Below, in pieces: positions 35,400-48,200 of a stretch of DNA of 64,000 nucleotides. This DNA is from Cryptomeria japonica (lineage: Eukaryota; Streptophyta; Pinopsida; Cupressales; Cupressaceae). The notes below the pieces were generated by a model, which was not told the origin of the DNA, searched no databases, and saw nothing but the letters and a program-made list of their open reading frames with translations. The stretch lies in NCBI RefSeq assembly GCF_030272615.1, contig NC_081412.1:696022083-696086082 (forward strand), written 5' to 3'. Each line of letters begins with the position of its first letter. The first letter of the stretch is position 1. The translations under genes and the position numbers were made by a program.

Positions 35400-35720
35400 A
35401 GATAACTTGATTTGATTTTCAATGTTTCAAGTTGATGTTGATATGGATTTGATATGGATTTTGATCTGATATGAACTTGATTCGATATGCATTGTTTCAA
35501 GTTGATATGAATGGTAAACTTGAGTTGTTTTTCAAGTTGATATGGTTGTGAAACTTGAGTTGTTTTTCAAGCTGATATGGATGTGAAACTTGAGTTGTTT
35601 TTCAAGCTGATATGGATTTGAAACTTGAGTTGTTTTTCAAGCTGATATGGATTTCAAACTTGAGTTGTTTTTCTAGTTGATATGGATTTGATTTTGATAT
35701 GAATTTTGATTTGATGAGGA
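35400..35720 (+). repeat. Tandem repeats of a GATATGGATTTGAAACTTGA unit
   Basis: A unit of about 36 bp (GATATGGATTTGAAACTTGA followed by GTTGTTTTTCAAGCT) recurs about five times between the motif array and the PMD frame, flanked by looser GATATGGATTTTGAT words. It is probably leader sequence of the antisense transcript. Confidence 0.7.
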
Positions 35721-35830
35721 AACTGATATTGGACATGTTTTGTTTGTGATAGGAGTGACTTGGGGTTGTGTAGTTGTGAGAGGGATTTTCGATACCATGG
35801 TCTTTGATACCATGACTGACACAGAAAGAC

Positions 35831-37801
35831 ATGGATATCATTGAGAGATGTGGACTATCCTCTTTGTTAGACATGCCTTGGTATATCAATAGTCGGGGTT
35901 TGCTAACAGCTTTTGCCAAGAGGTGGCATAGTTACACCAACACCTTTCATTTGGCAACAGGTGAGATTACAGTGACACCTGAGGATTGCTATATATTTTG
36001 CGGATTCCTGTGGTAGGTGCACTTTTGTCATATGAGTAGACTGAGAAGGGCGAGATAGACACTCTTCGCCAGATTTTGTATGATGAGCATATTTGTGGGT
36101 ATGAGATCTTGTGGTAGGAGTTCATTGATTGGATTATGCTCCTCTACCATTGGTGCTGACATGATTTATAGGTGGCTTCTTATGTCCTGACCATAGGTCG
36201 AAGGGACTGGCAGTAGGATGGGGGTTGGTCTTGGAGGACATGGTGACACAGGGTCGCCGATTTGCATGGGGGTCTTCTATGTTGGCCCACATATACAGGG
36301 ACCTCCATCAGGTGATATACTTGGGATATGTGAGTCTATCAGCTAGGGTTACGTTGCTACAGGTGTGGGTATGGGAGCATATTCTCATAGCGAGGCCACT
36401 TGCAGACAAACATAGGCCTATTGGGTGTGCTTATGCCTATGGATACCGAGGGATAGTTGTCTAGCGTAAGCTGGGCAAACTAGAGCATTGGAGGCGAGTG
36501 CTTGATGATATTGACACAATTTTCTGGAGACCATATACAGATTGCGATGTGTGGGCAGAGGATGGGATGGAGATGCCTTATGTCTACATGTCCCATTTTT
36601 TGATAGGGCGGACGCCCTTTGTTATTGAGAGATTTTTGCACAGTCGAGTTTTGCAGTAGTATGGATGACAACAAGGGATACCACAAGGGGAATGCTTGTA
36701 TGCTTGACGAAGGCAGGATGTGCCAGAGTGGGGACCCACCATTGATAGCATTGTAGTGGTTGAGGAGTACATGCACCTAGCCAGCCAGATATGGGACTAT
36801 GCCTATGGGATAGTGGATGTGGGGATGACTGATGAGTTTGCATCGCTGTTTGCGGCTCATGCGGTGGCTAGGATATTGGATCCAACGGAGATGATTCCCT
36901 CTTTTGATGACGATGAGGATGAGTAGCTCGAGAGGCTAGGGAGATGGAGAGAGGAGGGAGAGGATTTTGAGGAGGGAGGTGGGGATGGTTGAGGTGATGA
37001 TGGTGGAGATGGGGGAGGAGGTGGGCAAGGTCGACATGGAGATAGAGGGAGAGGAGATCGGGGGAGGAGAGGAGATAGAGGGAGAGGAGATTGGGGGAGG
37101 AGAGGAGATAGAGGTGGAGTTGGTTTGGATAGAGGGATACGGGTTGAGAGAGTAGTGTGGCAGACAGTGGAGGAAAGAGGCAGGGGAGGTTTGGTGATTA
37201 GAGTTGAGGGTGGTGGACAAGCAGGGGAGGTGATAGCAGTTGTGGGAGGGGCAGATGATTTTAGGTGGCCAACCTAGAGGAGGAGGTCAAATGTTTTACC
37301 CCCATTAGCACTGAGGATAGGGAGAGGCACAAGGGGTACCACAACACAGGTACCCCTGTAGATTTAGATTCCCACTCACTAAAAGGATGCTCAGATTAGA
37401 TCCTTATAGTTGTCAGTGTAGCATCTGCAGACATAGTTATTGGCACATCAACATCAGATTACTCAGCTTACACAGAGCGGGACACAGAGAGAGAGCTTCA
37501 GGGTTGAGCAGTGGAGCTTGCAGAGAGATTGTAGAGAGTGATAGTAGGCACCCCAATGTGAGACACACTGCAGGAGATATGACAAACTACCATGGCGGTC
37601 AAGTACTATAGGTCATTGTATGAGGACCTAGTCCCCAGAGAGCAGAGGGCCCCTAGCTTTAATGCTAGTTGGTCATCTGGGAGTCAGTCAGGGACAGAGA
37701 GTAGGGGTGTGAATAGGCCACCTCGACATGATCCACCTGGAGATCTAGGTGCTGGGACATCTATTGCGAGACCGTCACCCTCAGGAGATAGTCATACCTG
37801 A
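35831..37801 (+). pseudogene. Plant mobile domain (PMD, aminotransferase-like) protein, antisense to the Tat element, degenerate
   Basis: The frame 35831-36016 (MDIIERCGLSSLLDMPWYIN, then LLTAFAKRWHSYTNTFHLAT, then GEITVTPEDCYIFCG) is the characteristic start of the plant mobile domain. After a shift, 36225-36926 continues it (LLQVWVWEHILIARPL, then WRPYTDCDVW), broken by TAG and TGA codons. An acidic DDDEDE segment follows, then a Gly/Arg-rich stretch at about 36960-37130 (GDRGRGDRGRRGDRGRG), then a C-terminal part ending at 37801 (KYYRSLYEDLVPREQRAPSF). PMD proteins occur as host genes and inside transposable elements. Here it lies between pol and the 3' LTR on the opposite strand, as antisense extra ORFs of Tat-lineage elements do. 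At least three frames are needed, so it is inactive. Confidence 0.75.
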
Positions 37802-37879
37802 GAGACATTGTCTCTATTGTATTTTGATCTTTTATTGGATTTCAGGACAGACATGACATTTTTTTTTGTGTACTTGATC

Positions 37880-37881
<2 letters not shown>

Positions 37882-37935
<54 letters not shown>
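37882..37935. repeat. TA microsatellite
   Basis: About 54 bp of uninterrupted TA dinucleotides just after the PMD stop. Confidence 0.95.
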
Positions 37936-37936
<1 letters not shown>

Positions 37937-38034
37937 GACACCGTTTTCTTTGATCCATATGTGATGTTTTTATGGATGATGCTTTCTATATGATCTTGAT
38001 GATTTTATGATGATGATGTAATGCTTAGATAGAT

Positions 38035-38230
38035 GCCTGTGATTTGATATTTGATGCATGATGGATGATGTATGAGATGTATTTTGAAAATTAGATGTAT
38101 GATAATGATAATGATGTGAGATGTATCTTTAAAATGAGATGTATGATAATGATATGTTGTGAGATGTATCTTGAAAATGAGATGTATGATAATGATATGA
38201 TGTGCAACTATTTGTAAAATGATATGCAAC
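38035..38230. repeat. Short tandem repeat, GATGTATGATAATGAT type
   Basis: Three to four copies of a unit of about 50 bp made of ATGATAATGATATGATGTG and AGATGTATCTTGAAAATGAG. It explains the Ile/His-rich minus-strand frames in this interval. Confidence 0.8.
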
Positions 38231-39179
38231 TAATTGTAAAATGATTTGGAACGAATTGATCATCCTCATTGTTTTGTTTGTCATTCCTATATAGTCACAT
38301 GTTTTTGCTTTCTTTGTGGTTATCATCATTTGAACATTGATTTGTTGGGATATGTTGAAAATTTATACAAGCATAATGGTATAATTGAACCATAATGACC
38401 TGAGAAAAATTTACATGATTTTTTGGTTTTGCAAGATGGCACAAGCATCAAGGTATAATTGAACCAAGACGAATTGAGTGTGTCTTGCATATGAGCATAC
38501 AAGATTAAACCCTTTGTATGCACAAAGTGGAACCATGTCTTCAGTGATATGCTTTGAATCATGTCTCAAGACAAGTATTTGCACAGTACAAGTGATCACC
38601 TCATAGACAGAAAACTAAAAAGATATTGGAATCCCAATTACTTTCTCTAGCTTGATGCATCATTAAGAAAATTCTTAGAAGATCCAATAGTTCAAAAAAA
38701 AGTTCAAGTGCAAAGATAGTCCAAACTTCATGCAAGGTATAAACATTTTATACTTTAGAAAATCATCCATCATGTGTTGTGAATTGTTAAGTATATCAAT
38801 GTTTTGTTCTCTTGATTGTTTGTTTGTTTGTTTGCTGGACATGATGCTCTTAGTCTACTGCAAGTTTTGACTTAGAACGAAATGTTGATCAATGTTGCCC
38901 CTAACTAGATCTACCCCCTAACGTGGATATGTACAGTGATTACCAAGCCATGGTGGGATATGATGAAATGATTATGATGTTACTTTGATAAAGTGTTGGG
39001 CGATGGCCGATAGTGCTGAATTGTATATATAAAAGTTCTTTAGTATAGATAGATAGAGGAGTTGTCCTCTCACAATAGTGCCTGTTGCCAAGTTTTCACT
39101 AGTTGTTTTAATTGTACCTTTTTGTTTGCTTTTTCTAATTTTTTGATTTTTTTGGATTTTGTTTTTACTTTTCCGTGCA

Positions 39180-41811
39180 TTAGACTGCTCAAGTATAGTA
39201 TTTCTTCAAATGGATGTTGTTGGTTGGTTCATCGAGCACATCTCCTTTTGAATTTTTTAGCTGATAGGCACCTGATCCATAGGCTGATATAATGACATAG
39301 GGACCCAACCAGATAGGTTCAAATTTCCCTTTCTTTTCCTGATCCTGTTGATTTCTGGTATTTTCTTTGAGTAGTAGATCACCAATTTTAAAAATTGTAG
39401 GGATGACCTTGTGATTGTAGCTTGGGCAAATGCGTTGCTGATATGCTTTGAGGTGAGTGTAGCCATCTTGTCACTTTTCATCTAGAAGTTCTAGCTCTTG
39501 GAGTCTGTTTACTCGATACTCTTCATCTGGAATGAGGTCTTTCAAAGATACTCTGAGAGATGGGATTTCTACCTCTAGGGGTAAAATTACTTTTGATCCA
39601 TACACCAGTGAATATGGTGTAGCTCCTGTAGGTGTATGGATGCTGGTTCTATATGCCCAAAGTGCTGGATTGAGTTGCACATGCCAATCTTTTCCTGCAT
39701 CATTCACTATTTTCTTGTGGATTTTCAATATTGTTTTGTTGGATGCCTCAGCTTGACCATTCCCCTGTGGGTAGTAAGGTGTAGAGAAATGATTTTGGAT
39801 CTTGAATTGTTCACATACTTCTCACACATCTTGTTTTTTGAAAGGTCATCCATTATCTGTGATGATGGAACTTGGAATGCCATATCTACAGATCAGATAA
39901 TTAAGAATGAAATAGGCAATTTGCTTTCTAGTCACTGTGGTCATGGGGACCACTTGAATCCATTTGGTAAAGTATTTTGTTGCAGTGATAATGAACTTGT
40001 ATCCATTTGAAGATGAAGGGTGTATTTTGCCAACTAAGTCTAGTCCCCACTGGCAAAAAGGCTAGGATGTTGTGAATGGCTGCAGTTCCTATGCTAGTGC
40101 ATGTATAAGATTGCCATGGATTTGGCATTTAGGACATTTCTTTGCAAAATGATAAGAATCCTTTTCCATTATCGGCCAGTAATATCCCATTCGTAGAAGT
40201 TATTTAGCAAGAGTAGGACCACTTGAATGTGTGCCACAGATACCTTCATGAAGCTCTTGTAAAGTAGATTCAGATTCATTATGATCAAGGGAAGGAAGAA
40301 GAGTACCATCTAGACCTCAATGGTAAAGAGTATCAATAGTGAGGGTATAACGAGTGGCTTGTCGGATAAAGTTATGTTTTTTATTTCGAGATAGGTCAAT
40401 GGGTAAGGTATTGGTTTTGAGATAGTCGTATATTGTTCTGTATAACGGAGAGTCTGAACCAGTTAAGGCATAGATAACATGGGATGCATAATTGTCATAG
40501 GCTGGGGAGAACAGTTGCTCTACTAGAAACTTGTAACGACTCTATTGTTCTAGAATTTGTATTAGTGAAGTGATAGTAGCCATTGCATTGGCTCCTTTGT
40601 TGTCCAACTTGGGTATTCGGTCGAAGGTGATGTGTACAAAATACTATTTGAAATCATCCACCATTCATTTGTATGGTAGCAACTTGTCATCTTTTGTCTG
40701 ATAGTTATTGTTGATCTAATTTATGACTAGTTGTGAATCTTCGTAGACTTTCAATTATGTGATTATTCATTCTACGACCATTTTGATCCCTATAACGAGT
40801 GCCTCATATTCAACAATGTTATTTGTGCATGGAAACATGAGCCTATATGATCTTGGTATGGTGTTTCTGTTAGGAGTGATGAACAAAATGCCAGGACCTG
40901 AGCCATGTTGAGTGTAGGAACCATCAAAGTATAGGGTCCATTGCTTGGTGGAAAGAGTAAGAGCATCCCTATTCAGAAATTCAATATCCTTTGGTTGTTT
41001 ATCTGGTAGCAGTGCATTAGCTAATTGATCTGCAATTACTTGTCCTTTGATAGCTCGATGCTCTGTGTAGTGGATGTCAAATTCGCTGAGAATCATTACC
41101 CATTTAGCCAATTTGCCAGTGAGAGCTGCTTTGCTGAGCAAGTATTTTAGAGGGTCATTTTTTGCTACTAGCTTGATTGTATGAGCTAGCATGTAGTGTC
41201 AAAAATTTTGAGAAGCAAATACCACTATTAGACAAGCCTTCTCAATGAATGTATAACTGAGCTCATATCCATTCAAAGTTTTACCGATGTAATAGATAAC
41301 TCGCTCCTTGCCTTCTTGATTTTCTTGTGCTAACAGTGCCCCTAGTGATATGTTTGTTGTTGATATGTAGAGAATAAGTGGCTGACTTGCTATGGGTGGT
41401 ACTAGAACTGGCAAGTTCATTAGAAATTGCTTGATTTGGTAGAATGATTCTGCACATTTGGCATCCCCTCTGAATGGTACATTCTTATGTAGCAAATGAT
41501 TGAATGGTAGACTTTTATCTGCTAGTTGAGTGATGAATCACCTGATTGACTGGAGCCGTCCTTGCAAGGATTTGAGTTGACTGATGTTCTTAGGTGGTGG
41601 CATCTCCATGATGGCTTGTACCTTTGCTGGATCTACTTCAATGCCCTTTTCTGAGACTATGTAGCCTAATAATTTGCCTAATGTAACCCCGAAGACACAT
41701 TTCTTATGGTTGAGCCTGACTTGAAATTTTTCCAATGTGTCAAAAATCTTTTCTAAGATGCTTAGATGTTCTGCTCGGGTAAATGACTTAGCTAGTAAAT
41801 CATCCACTTAG
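39180..41811 (-). pseudogene. pol: Tat-element pol: RT end, RNase H, second RNase H, integrase (degenerate)
   Basis: In element orientation: the last part of reverse transcriptase from VDDLLAKS (41807; LNHKKCVFGV, then GKLLGYIVSEKGIEVDP); the usual gypsy RNase H (41495-41199, then AKWVMILSEFDIHY, about 41090); a second RNase H-like domain (TLYFDGSYTQHGSGPGILF at about 40940, then NNIVEYEALVIGI), diagnostic of the Tat lineage; an HHCC integrase finger (GTHSSGPTLAK, then CPKCQIH, about 40250-40110); the integrase core (SIITDNG, YYPQGNGQAEASNKT, about 39880-39730); and a GPY/F-type end (FEPIWLGPYVIISAYGSGAYQL split by no gap, about 39330-39260). Many stops occur. Most of RT and all protease are missing because gag joins RT directly at 41811. 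Confidence 0.85.
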
Positions 41812-42533
41812 CTTCTTGGGAATAATCTCATCAAATAGGTGTCATCATGGGCAAATTCCAGGCTCATGGTACAGAATTCCCAGACATGATCATGAGGACT
41901 GCTTTTCCCATCATATTTGTCGAATTTGGGAACATCTGAATTTGGGGGAAAAGGTACCATGCTTAACCTTCTGTCAAAAGGATAAGGACAAATTTCATTC
42001 AAGGAATACCGTATTGTTGATCCTTGTTCCATGTCTTGCATTTTTTTTGCAGCTTTTGCATTTGCTATGTAAGAGAAACCAAGGGTGCATTTGTTTGATG
42101 AGGAAATAGTTCTTCCCTCTCATTTTTTCTAGTTTGGAATGGCATGTGTAGTGCCATGTTTTGCTTAGGGATGTTTTGCTCGGGTATGTTTTGTTGAGGT
42201 ATGTTTTGTTTAGGGTCATGTGCTTCCTCCTCTCTTTGTCATTCTTGGTAAGCATAATATTGAGACCTTGTCCTAAATATGTCAGTATCAAAGTCTTTAG
42301 GGAGTTTAACTCCTTTGCTTGTGAGCATGAGTAGGTATTTTTCTTTGTTTGCTTCCATGAGTTTTTCCACAAGTTTTTGAAATGAAGCGCTTTCTTGACA
42401 TTCTTGGAGGAGTTCCTCAGAAATTTCCATGCCTTCTAGATTTGGATATTCAAAATGATTTGATAATCTTCGACCCATGCTAGACTCTGGTTGTGGTTCT
42501 CTTTGCTTGTTTCATTGAGAGTGAGTAACAATG
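41812..42533 (-). pseudogene. gag: Tat-element gag, C-terminal part fused to RT by deletion
   Basis: The minus frame 42478-42239 (MGRRLSNHFEYPNLEG, then ISEELLQECQES) and the frame 42041-41808 (VPKFDKYDGKSSPHDHVWEF, then DDTYLMRLFPRS) are typical of gypsy Gag just before the capsid core. Normal Gag would continue SLKG and so on. Instead LFPRS is followed by a TAA and then VDDLLA of the reverse transcriptase in the same register, so a deletion of roughly 2 kb or more removed the rest of gag, protease and most of RT. The right end at 42533 is the insertion point of the 4.6 kb unit. Confidence 0.75.
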
Positions 42534-43229
42534 TGTCATGCCCAAACTTTTGGGCACAAACGGGGTAATTTTTTTTTTTAAAACATAATCTAATAAAACT
42601 AAGTTTGCTAAATAATGGATTAACAAGTCTTGTCTTAACTGCATTTGATTTCTTTCATCTAATAAATAATCTAAACACTAGATCAAGTAAGCGAGATAAT
42701 CTAAATTGAATGCAGAATAATAATTCTCCAAAGAATTATTATTATCTCATCAAGTAATTAGTAATAATAATTTCATTTAAACATAAGTCTCTAAATAAAT
42801 TTGTAGGAGATTTTATTAATCTCAAATAGTCTATTAATTGCCTAGGAATTAAATTAATTTTCCCTAGCACTTAGCTTTATAAAACCTATTATTATTTTAA
42901 CAATAATTATAATTTGTCTGAAGTATGATTCTAGGGATGATTAATCCCATAGTGCAGTTGTGCCATAAAATTTTTATTTTAGTTGGCCAATATAATTTAA
43001 CTCCTAAGGCTAACTATTTCCAAAGTATTTATTATGATTTCCCAAAATATCAAACCCCAAAAGGGTTCTAAAACTAGCTTATAATTAAAGCCCTAAGGAA
43101 AAAAAAAGACTCTACTTAATAACAAAAGTAAGTCCACTATTAGAATATTTATTCCAATTTAAGTCTAAACTTGTAAGTCATTTTTATATATGTGTCTACA
43201 TATATAACTATAACTATTACTCCTTGGAG

Positions 43230-43369
<140 letters not shown>

Positions 43370-43599
43370 CATATGGGGTTACAAGGAGTTGTTGTAAAAA
43401 TAATATTATCATATTCAAAGTCTATGGGGGGAATACCTTATTCAAATTTCGAATAGGGTTTCCCCCATCTTCCTTTTTTATAATAAATAAATTTAAACCC
43501 TAACTTTTGGGACATAACCCCCACATGTTTATTTTATTTTTATATTATACATGTGAGTTTTTCCCTAACCCAAAAATTGGGTTAGGGCTTGTGTGTGTG

Positions 43600-44040
43600 T
43601 GTGTTCTATTTTTTTTTTGTGCAGGAATGGTGGAAGAGGGCTGAAGCCAAGGCGGATCCTCCCAAGGGAGCGACGACCATGGGATGCCACGGGGGCTGCA
43701 ATTTTCGTAGAGGAGGGGTGGAGTTTTGCACAGGGGGGCAACAGAGTGCTACCCACGGGGGCTCCCCGCAGGGATGGCCGTAGTCGTGCCTGCGGGTCAC
43801 AGTCGTAGCCGTGCATGTGGGTCACGGCCCACATAGGCGGCCAAGGTCACCGCTGTGGTACATGGCCCGCAAACCCAGCTGCGCCGCCGCTGCGGGGCAC
43901 CGCCCACAAGGGGGGCGAAGCCCCCCCAACTGTGGGTTGCGGCCCATAGAGGTGGTTGTGGCTGCTGCCCACAGCGCGGGGGTGCTCCCCTTTTTTCCCC
44001 GCCTGCATGAATTCTACAGGGCCGAGAGGAGGGGGGGTAA
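43600..44040. other. GC-rich block inside the 4.6 kb LTR-type unit
   Basis: An abrupt change from AT-rich surroundings to GC-rich DNA with many GGGG/CCCC runs and CCCAC/GTGGG words. Open frames exist on both strands in several registers, as expected from composition; none shows a family motif. A similar GC-rich centre occurs in the 48201-52400 unit. Confidence 0.6.
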
Positions 44041-44088
44041 AACACAGTTTCCTATTTTTATTTTTATTTTGTTAAAAAAAAATACAAT

Positions 44089-44092
<4 letters not shown>

Positions 44093-44125
<33 letters not shown>

Positions 44126-44153
44126 CATATATATATATATATGCACATATATG

Positions 44154-44206
<53 letters not shown>
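44093..44206. repeat. TA/CA/GTA interrupted microsatellite
   Basis: About 114 bp of TA repeats with occasional GCACATATATGTA interruptions; non-coding. Confidence 0.9.
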
Positions 44207-44212
<6 letters not shown>

Positions 44213-47139
44213 CCTAAAACAACAGCATGAAATAGATGAGGAGTTTTTTTTTTTGTAAGTTTTAAATATATGACAATGCTCTAAAAATTTTCCTATTTTC
44301 ATTAATATCACAAATCCTAATCTAACCATTTTCTTTTTTCTTTTCTGCACATTAACCCTAGCTTAGAAGGAATATACTATATTTTCATTGCCTAAGACAA
44401 TCTGTAACTATTTCATCTTATTTAAATCACAAACAGCAAGCTAGTAGATTTAGAATAATGCATTTCTCTCCCTTTTTTATTTATCTAATGCTAATTTTGG
44501 AAATAGATGACTATCAAAATTTTAAATACATTTTCTGCAATAAATAAGTGACAGAATGAAATAAACTAGATTTTATATTCTGCAATAGATAAAATGACTG
44601 AATGCAATAAATTTTAACAGCAACTACAATAGCCTAGAAACATTTAAAATCAACTTAAAGATAGATATATTAAACCTATTTAACACAATTTGTATTTGTA
44701 TTTAGCTCAAGAGGTCTATATGCATGCTATTCCCATTCCCATAATTTTATTTGCATGAGGAAATAAAAGAACTTTAAATTTCAAAAATAACATGAATGCA
44801 ACAACTTTATTTTTGGTAACTATAGGACTTAATAAAACTTATACATTTCATTTTTGCAAAAATATCTAAGTAGAATAATGCATTTCTTTAAACTTATTTA
44901 GAGTACAATGTAGATAACATTACAAATGGGTTTGAAAACCCAACTAGTCTCTCCTTTCCATTGAATAAGAACTTAGAATAAAATATATAAATTTCTTTGC
45001 TTTTGAAAAATAAATACAACATTTGGCTTTTCTTTTACATAGCTGCAACTTAATTACATAATCTCATTTCCTAATCTTTTCTGCAACTAAAGTAATAACC
45101 AGCAACTTATATCTTTCTTTTTCCTTCCCATCCCAAGCAACCTGCAAATAGAACATAAGGCTTGACCATGGAGTGCTCACCTCCCAGCCTAGGCTTACTA
45201 GAAGCCACCCCTGAGCTTTGAGAACCAAGCACTAGATGGGTTATACACAAACAACCACAACAAGCAAAGGGGTAAATACACAACAAACAATTTTCCCAAC
45301 CAAGGCTACACTTCACCACAACTTGTGATGATATTCCATAGGTGGAAGTGAACCAAATACCATTGGGGAGACTACAAGCATGGAACATCTCAAGCCACCT
45401 CATGGCAACCAAATACAACACAAATACATCCCCACATTCTTATGCCCCCCAAGGGCATATAAGCCATATCATCTCTCCTTATGACCCCCAAATGCATACA
45501 CAAGGCTATGTAGCAAGGGTCACAAAGAACACCCTTGAGATCACTCTCCATAAAAGAGAGCCTCTCACCCAAGGCTATCATACTTCTTCCACCCCAAGAC
45601 CATCCTACTCTCCCAAGAGTAGAAGGCCTTGGACACTCCCAATACAAGAAAAGCATAAAAAGAAACAAAGGGAAAAATTACATTTTCTTCCACAAAGAAA
45701 AATACATATAAACAACTTTTTCATACAAGCATTTCTTCAAACATACATATACAACATAAACAAAAAGAGAGTAAGAACCAACCTTAATCTGCCCAAAGGT
45801 TTTGATAGATCTAGTTGGGGATGAGCAGCCCAAATCCACACAATCTCTTCACCAACACTTGGCCAAAAATTCTATCCTACAACTATTCTTCAAAATTTGC
45901 ATGATCTCCAACAATGGAGAGTGGGTGATTAACTCCCTAAATCCCTAATCTTTGCCTAAGAAGGCCTCTCTCACTCTTCCCAACCCCTTGGATAGAGTGA
46001 GAGTTCCCAATGGTTGGTCTTCCCAACCTCTTACATGTTGCTAAAACTGGAAAGAGAAAAGGTAAGAGAGGATGGGGAAGAGAGTCTGACACCAAAAGGG
46101 AAGGTTGTCTATCCTAGGAGGAACCTTCTAAGTTGAATTTTCGCTCACCTTCGAAAAACCACTTTTTGAGGTGACTAAACAGTCACATGGGAGTAGTCAC
46201 ATGTTTAAAAATACCCCTAACCCATAGGTATACCCTTTGGACCTTTGGAAAACCCCTAAAACTAACCCTAGGAGTCCATTTGACCCCTTAGAAACCCAAC
46301 TGAAGTTAACCTACGGGTCAAACCTGAGTTGACCACTCCCAAGACTCCCTACCCAAGGCAAATTTGGGACCACACTCAAATGTTTGAAATGGATTTGGTA
46401 CAAACAAACTCCCTCCAAGAGACAAGTCAAAATCAATGACACTAATCAGCACATGTGTCAAGTGACACAATGAATTACATTATAAAAATCACACATGGAA
46501 TTTGTCTCTTGTTGGATTACACAAATTAATAAAATCAATTTAACACACATGCATCATTTACTTTCACAAATAAAATACGATACAAACGGGGTGTTGTCTC
46601 TCCAAATAGACAACCCCTGGCTTTACAAATGTACATAGGTCTAGGTTTGGTTCTCCATATTATTTCCATGGTCACATGGATAATTTTCCTACGCTTCTCA
46701 ATTTACACATTAGTAATTCCAAATAACCACAAATATATTATTAAACACATGAATTTGAATACACATCAAACACTCATACAATTGACGGTAATAAATCAAT
46801 ATCTCATATATCCCAATTGATCCACATAAGCAATTATCATAATCCTCAAAATTGATCCATTCATATTATAAGCATCCTATTTCTATCATCATAATGAAGT
46901 CCTGCAAATCCAATAATGACATACATCATCTCAAAGTAATTCTATTCTAGCATCATATAAAGTTTCATATCCATAATGCATAAAAATGAAGCATCAATAT
47001 ACGTCAATGTTATCCAAATCATGGAATCATATAAGTTCTAAATCCATAATGCATAAAAATAAAGCATCCATAATAGTCTCATCATGAAAATAACAGAAAT
47101 GCCAGGATGAGTCGGGGTAGGGCCTCACGCAACGGGCAT

Positions 47140-47526
47140 CTAGTAGAAACTTTTTGTGACAAAGGGAACAAACTCCTCTTTGATGTTTTGCTCGAGGGTT
47201 GGTGGTTCAAATTGAGGTATGTTGTAAGTGATACACACTTCTGGGAAGATATCTGGATTGATCTTTCCTCCTTGATTTAGGCATTGGTTGAATGCCACTT
47301 TTTGATAGAATGCTCTACTCCTCAATGTTTCCTTGTCAAATTCGTTTGTTTTATCTTGAAGATACAAGTGCATATGACGGAGGAATGTTCGATGAGATTT
47401 GAAGAGTTGGTGATTGATGTATAATAACCTATTTTTTTTAGCAAGTTTGTGAGAACTAGGTTGTTGTTTCCTTAACTTGGTGTTGTGATAAATACTCTTT
47501 CTTCTTAGAATATGAGGATTAGTCAT
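47140..47526 (-). pseudogene. gag: Tat-element gag, N-terminal part
   Basis: A minus-strand frame of 128 codons from ATG at 47526 (MTNPHILRRKSIYHNTKLRK) to a TAG after VTKSFY at 47140. It is basic at the N-terminus and becomes acidic (PQFEPPTLEQNIKEEFVPF). No domain is recognised. It is assigned to Tat gag because it lies directly upstream, in the same direction, of the gag piece at 42478-41812 once the 4.6 kb insertion is removed, and downstream of the leader array. The closing TAG could be a decayed CAG. Confidence 0.5.
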
Positions 47527-48200
47527 GCACAGGTGATCAATGGTTTCCTTTGATTTATTTTTGATTCAGATATCTTGTTTGAAAACTTCAAGTTTTACTT
47601 TTATCAAATGAAGGTTTAGATGCCCCCTCATGACAAAGTGCATTAAATGTTATGGAATAAGAGCTTTCTCGATATGGAAACTTAATTTGACAACTTTGAG
47701 TTCAAAACAAGTATGTTTTGGGGATAAAATCCGCTTGATTGTAGGATGTTTTGATATGTGTGATGATGTTACTTGACTCTGATAGGAAAGATGCTAATCC
47801 TTTGACTAGTTTTTAGCTTTTTACAACTTCGTTTTAAGGAGAACTTGCTTTTGGAGTTGTTTTGATACTCTGATTTTGATTTTATGTCTAATAGAGTCCA
47901 AGTGAAGAAAAAGGGCTTCCTAAACTATTTTCAGAATTTTCAAAAGTAGTTTTTGTTTTGTCCTCTGTTTTCTCAGTTTTGGCTATGCACTAAGCCAGAA
48001 ACCCAATGCGCTACCAAATACCCTCAACATGCTAAGCTGCCCTTCTAACACGCTAACTCGAACTGCTTGATGTTTGTTTTTTTTGAAAAGCTATGTGCTA
48101 ATATGTCCTATTAATGCACTAATTGTTGATCTTAATGCACTAATGTTTGGTCTCGACGCGCTAAGTTGTTGCTCCAATGTGCTAGAATGTTTTTAGAAAG
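47527..48200 (-). other. Tat leader next to gag, with the motif array
   Basis: Untranslated leader upstream of gag. 47527-47980 has no repeat or gene. 47982-48184 carries nine copies of the TTAGCGCAT motif. It ends at the insertion of the 4.2 kb unit (target duplicate GAAAG at 48196-48200). Confidence 0.55.
47982..48184 (-). repeat. Array of TTAGCGCATTG motifs upstream of gag (first part)
   Basis: Read on the minus strand, copies lie at about 47982, 48003, 48024, 48045, 48091, 48112, 48132, 48153 and 48174, spaced 20-21 bp apart where neighbours are kept. Forms include TTAGTGCATAG, GTAGCGCATTGG, TTAGCATGTTG, TTAGCGCGTCG. This is the same core as the array at 34897-35222, in the opposite orientation. 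Confidence 0.8.

Larger units (their letters stand above)
37802..39180. other. Spacer between the PMD ORF and the pol end, no gene
   Basis: Holds a TA microsatellite, a tandem repeat at 38035-38230 and a duplicated CAAGCAT...GGTATAATTGAACCA segment (about 38368 and 38443). The two convergent genes end on either side of it. Short minus-strand frames here are repeat translations. Confidence 0.5.

Noticed and set aside
35831-37801. PMD region as a functional host gene
   Set aside because: Needs several frames and contains many stops; lies between Tat pol and its 3' LTR.
45342-45824. 160-codon plus-strand frame
   Set aside because: Inside an LTR-type unit, overlapped by open minus frames of similar length; no family resemblance.
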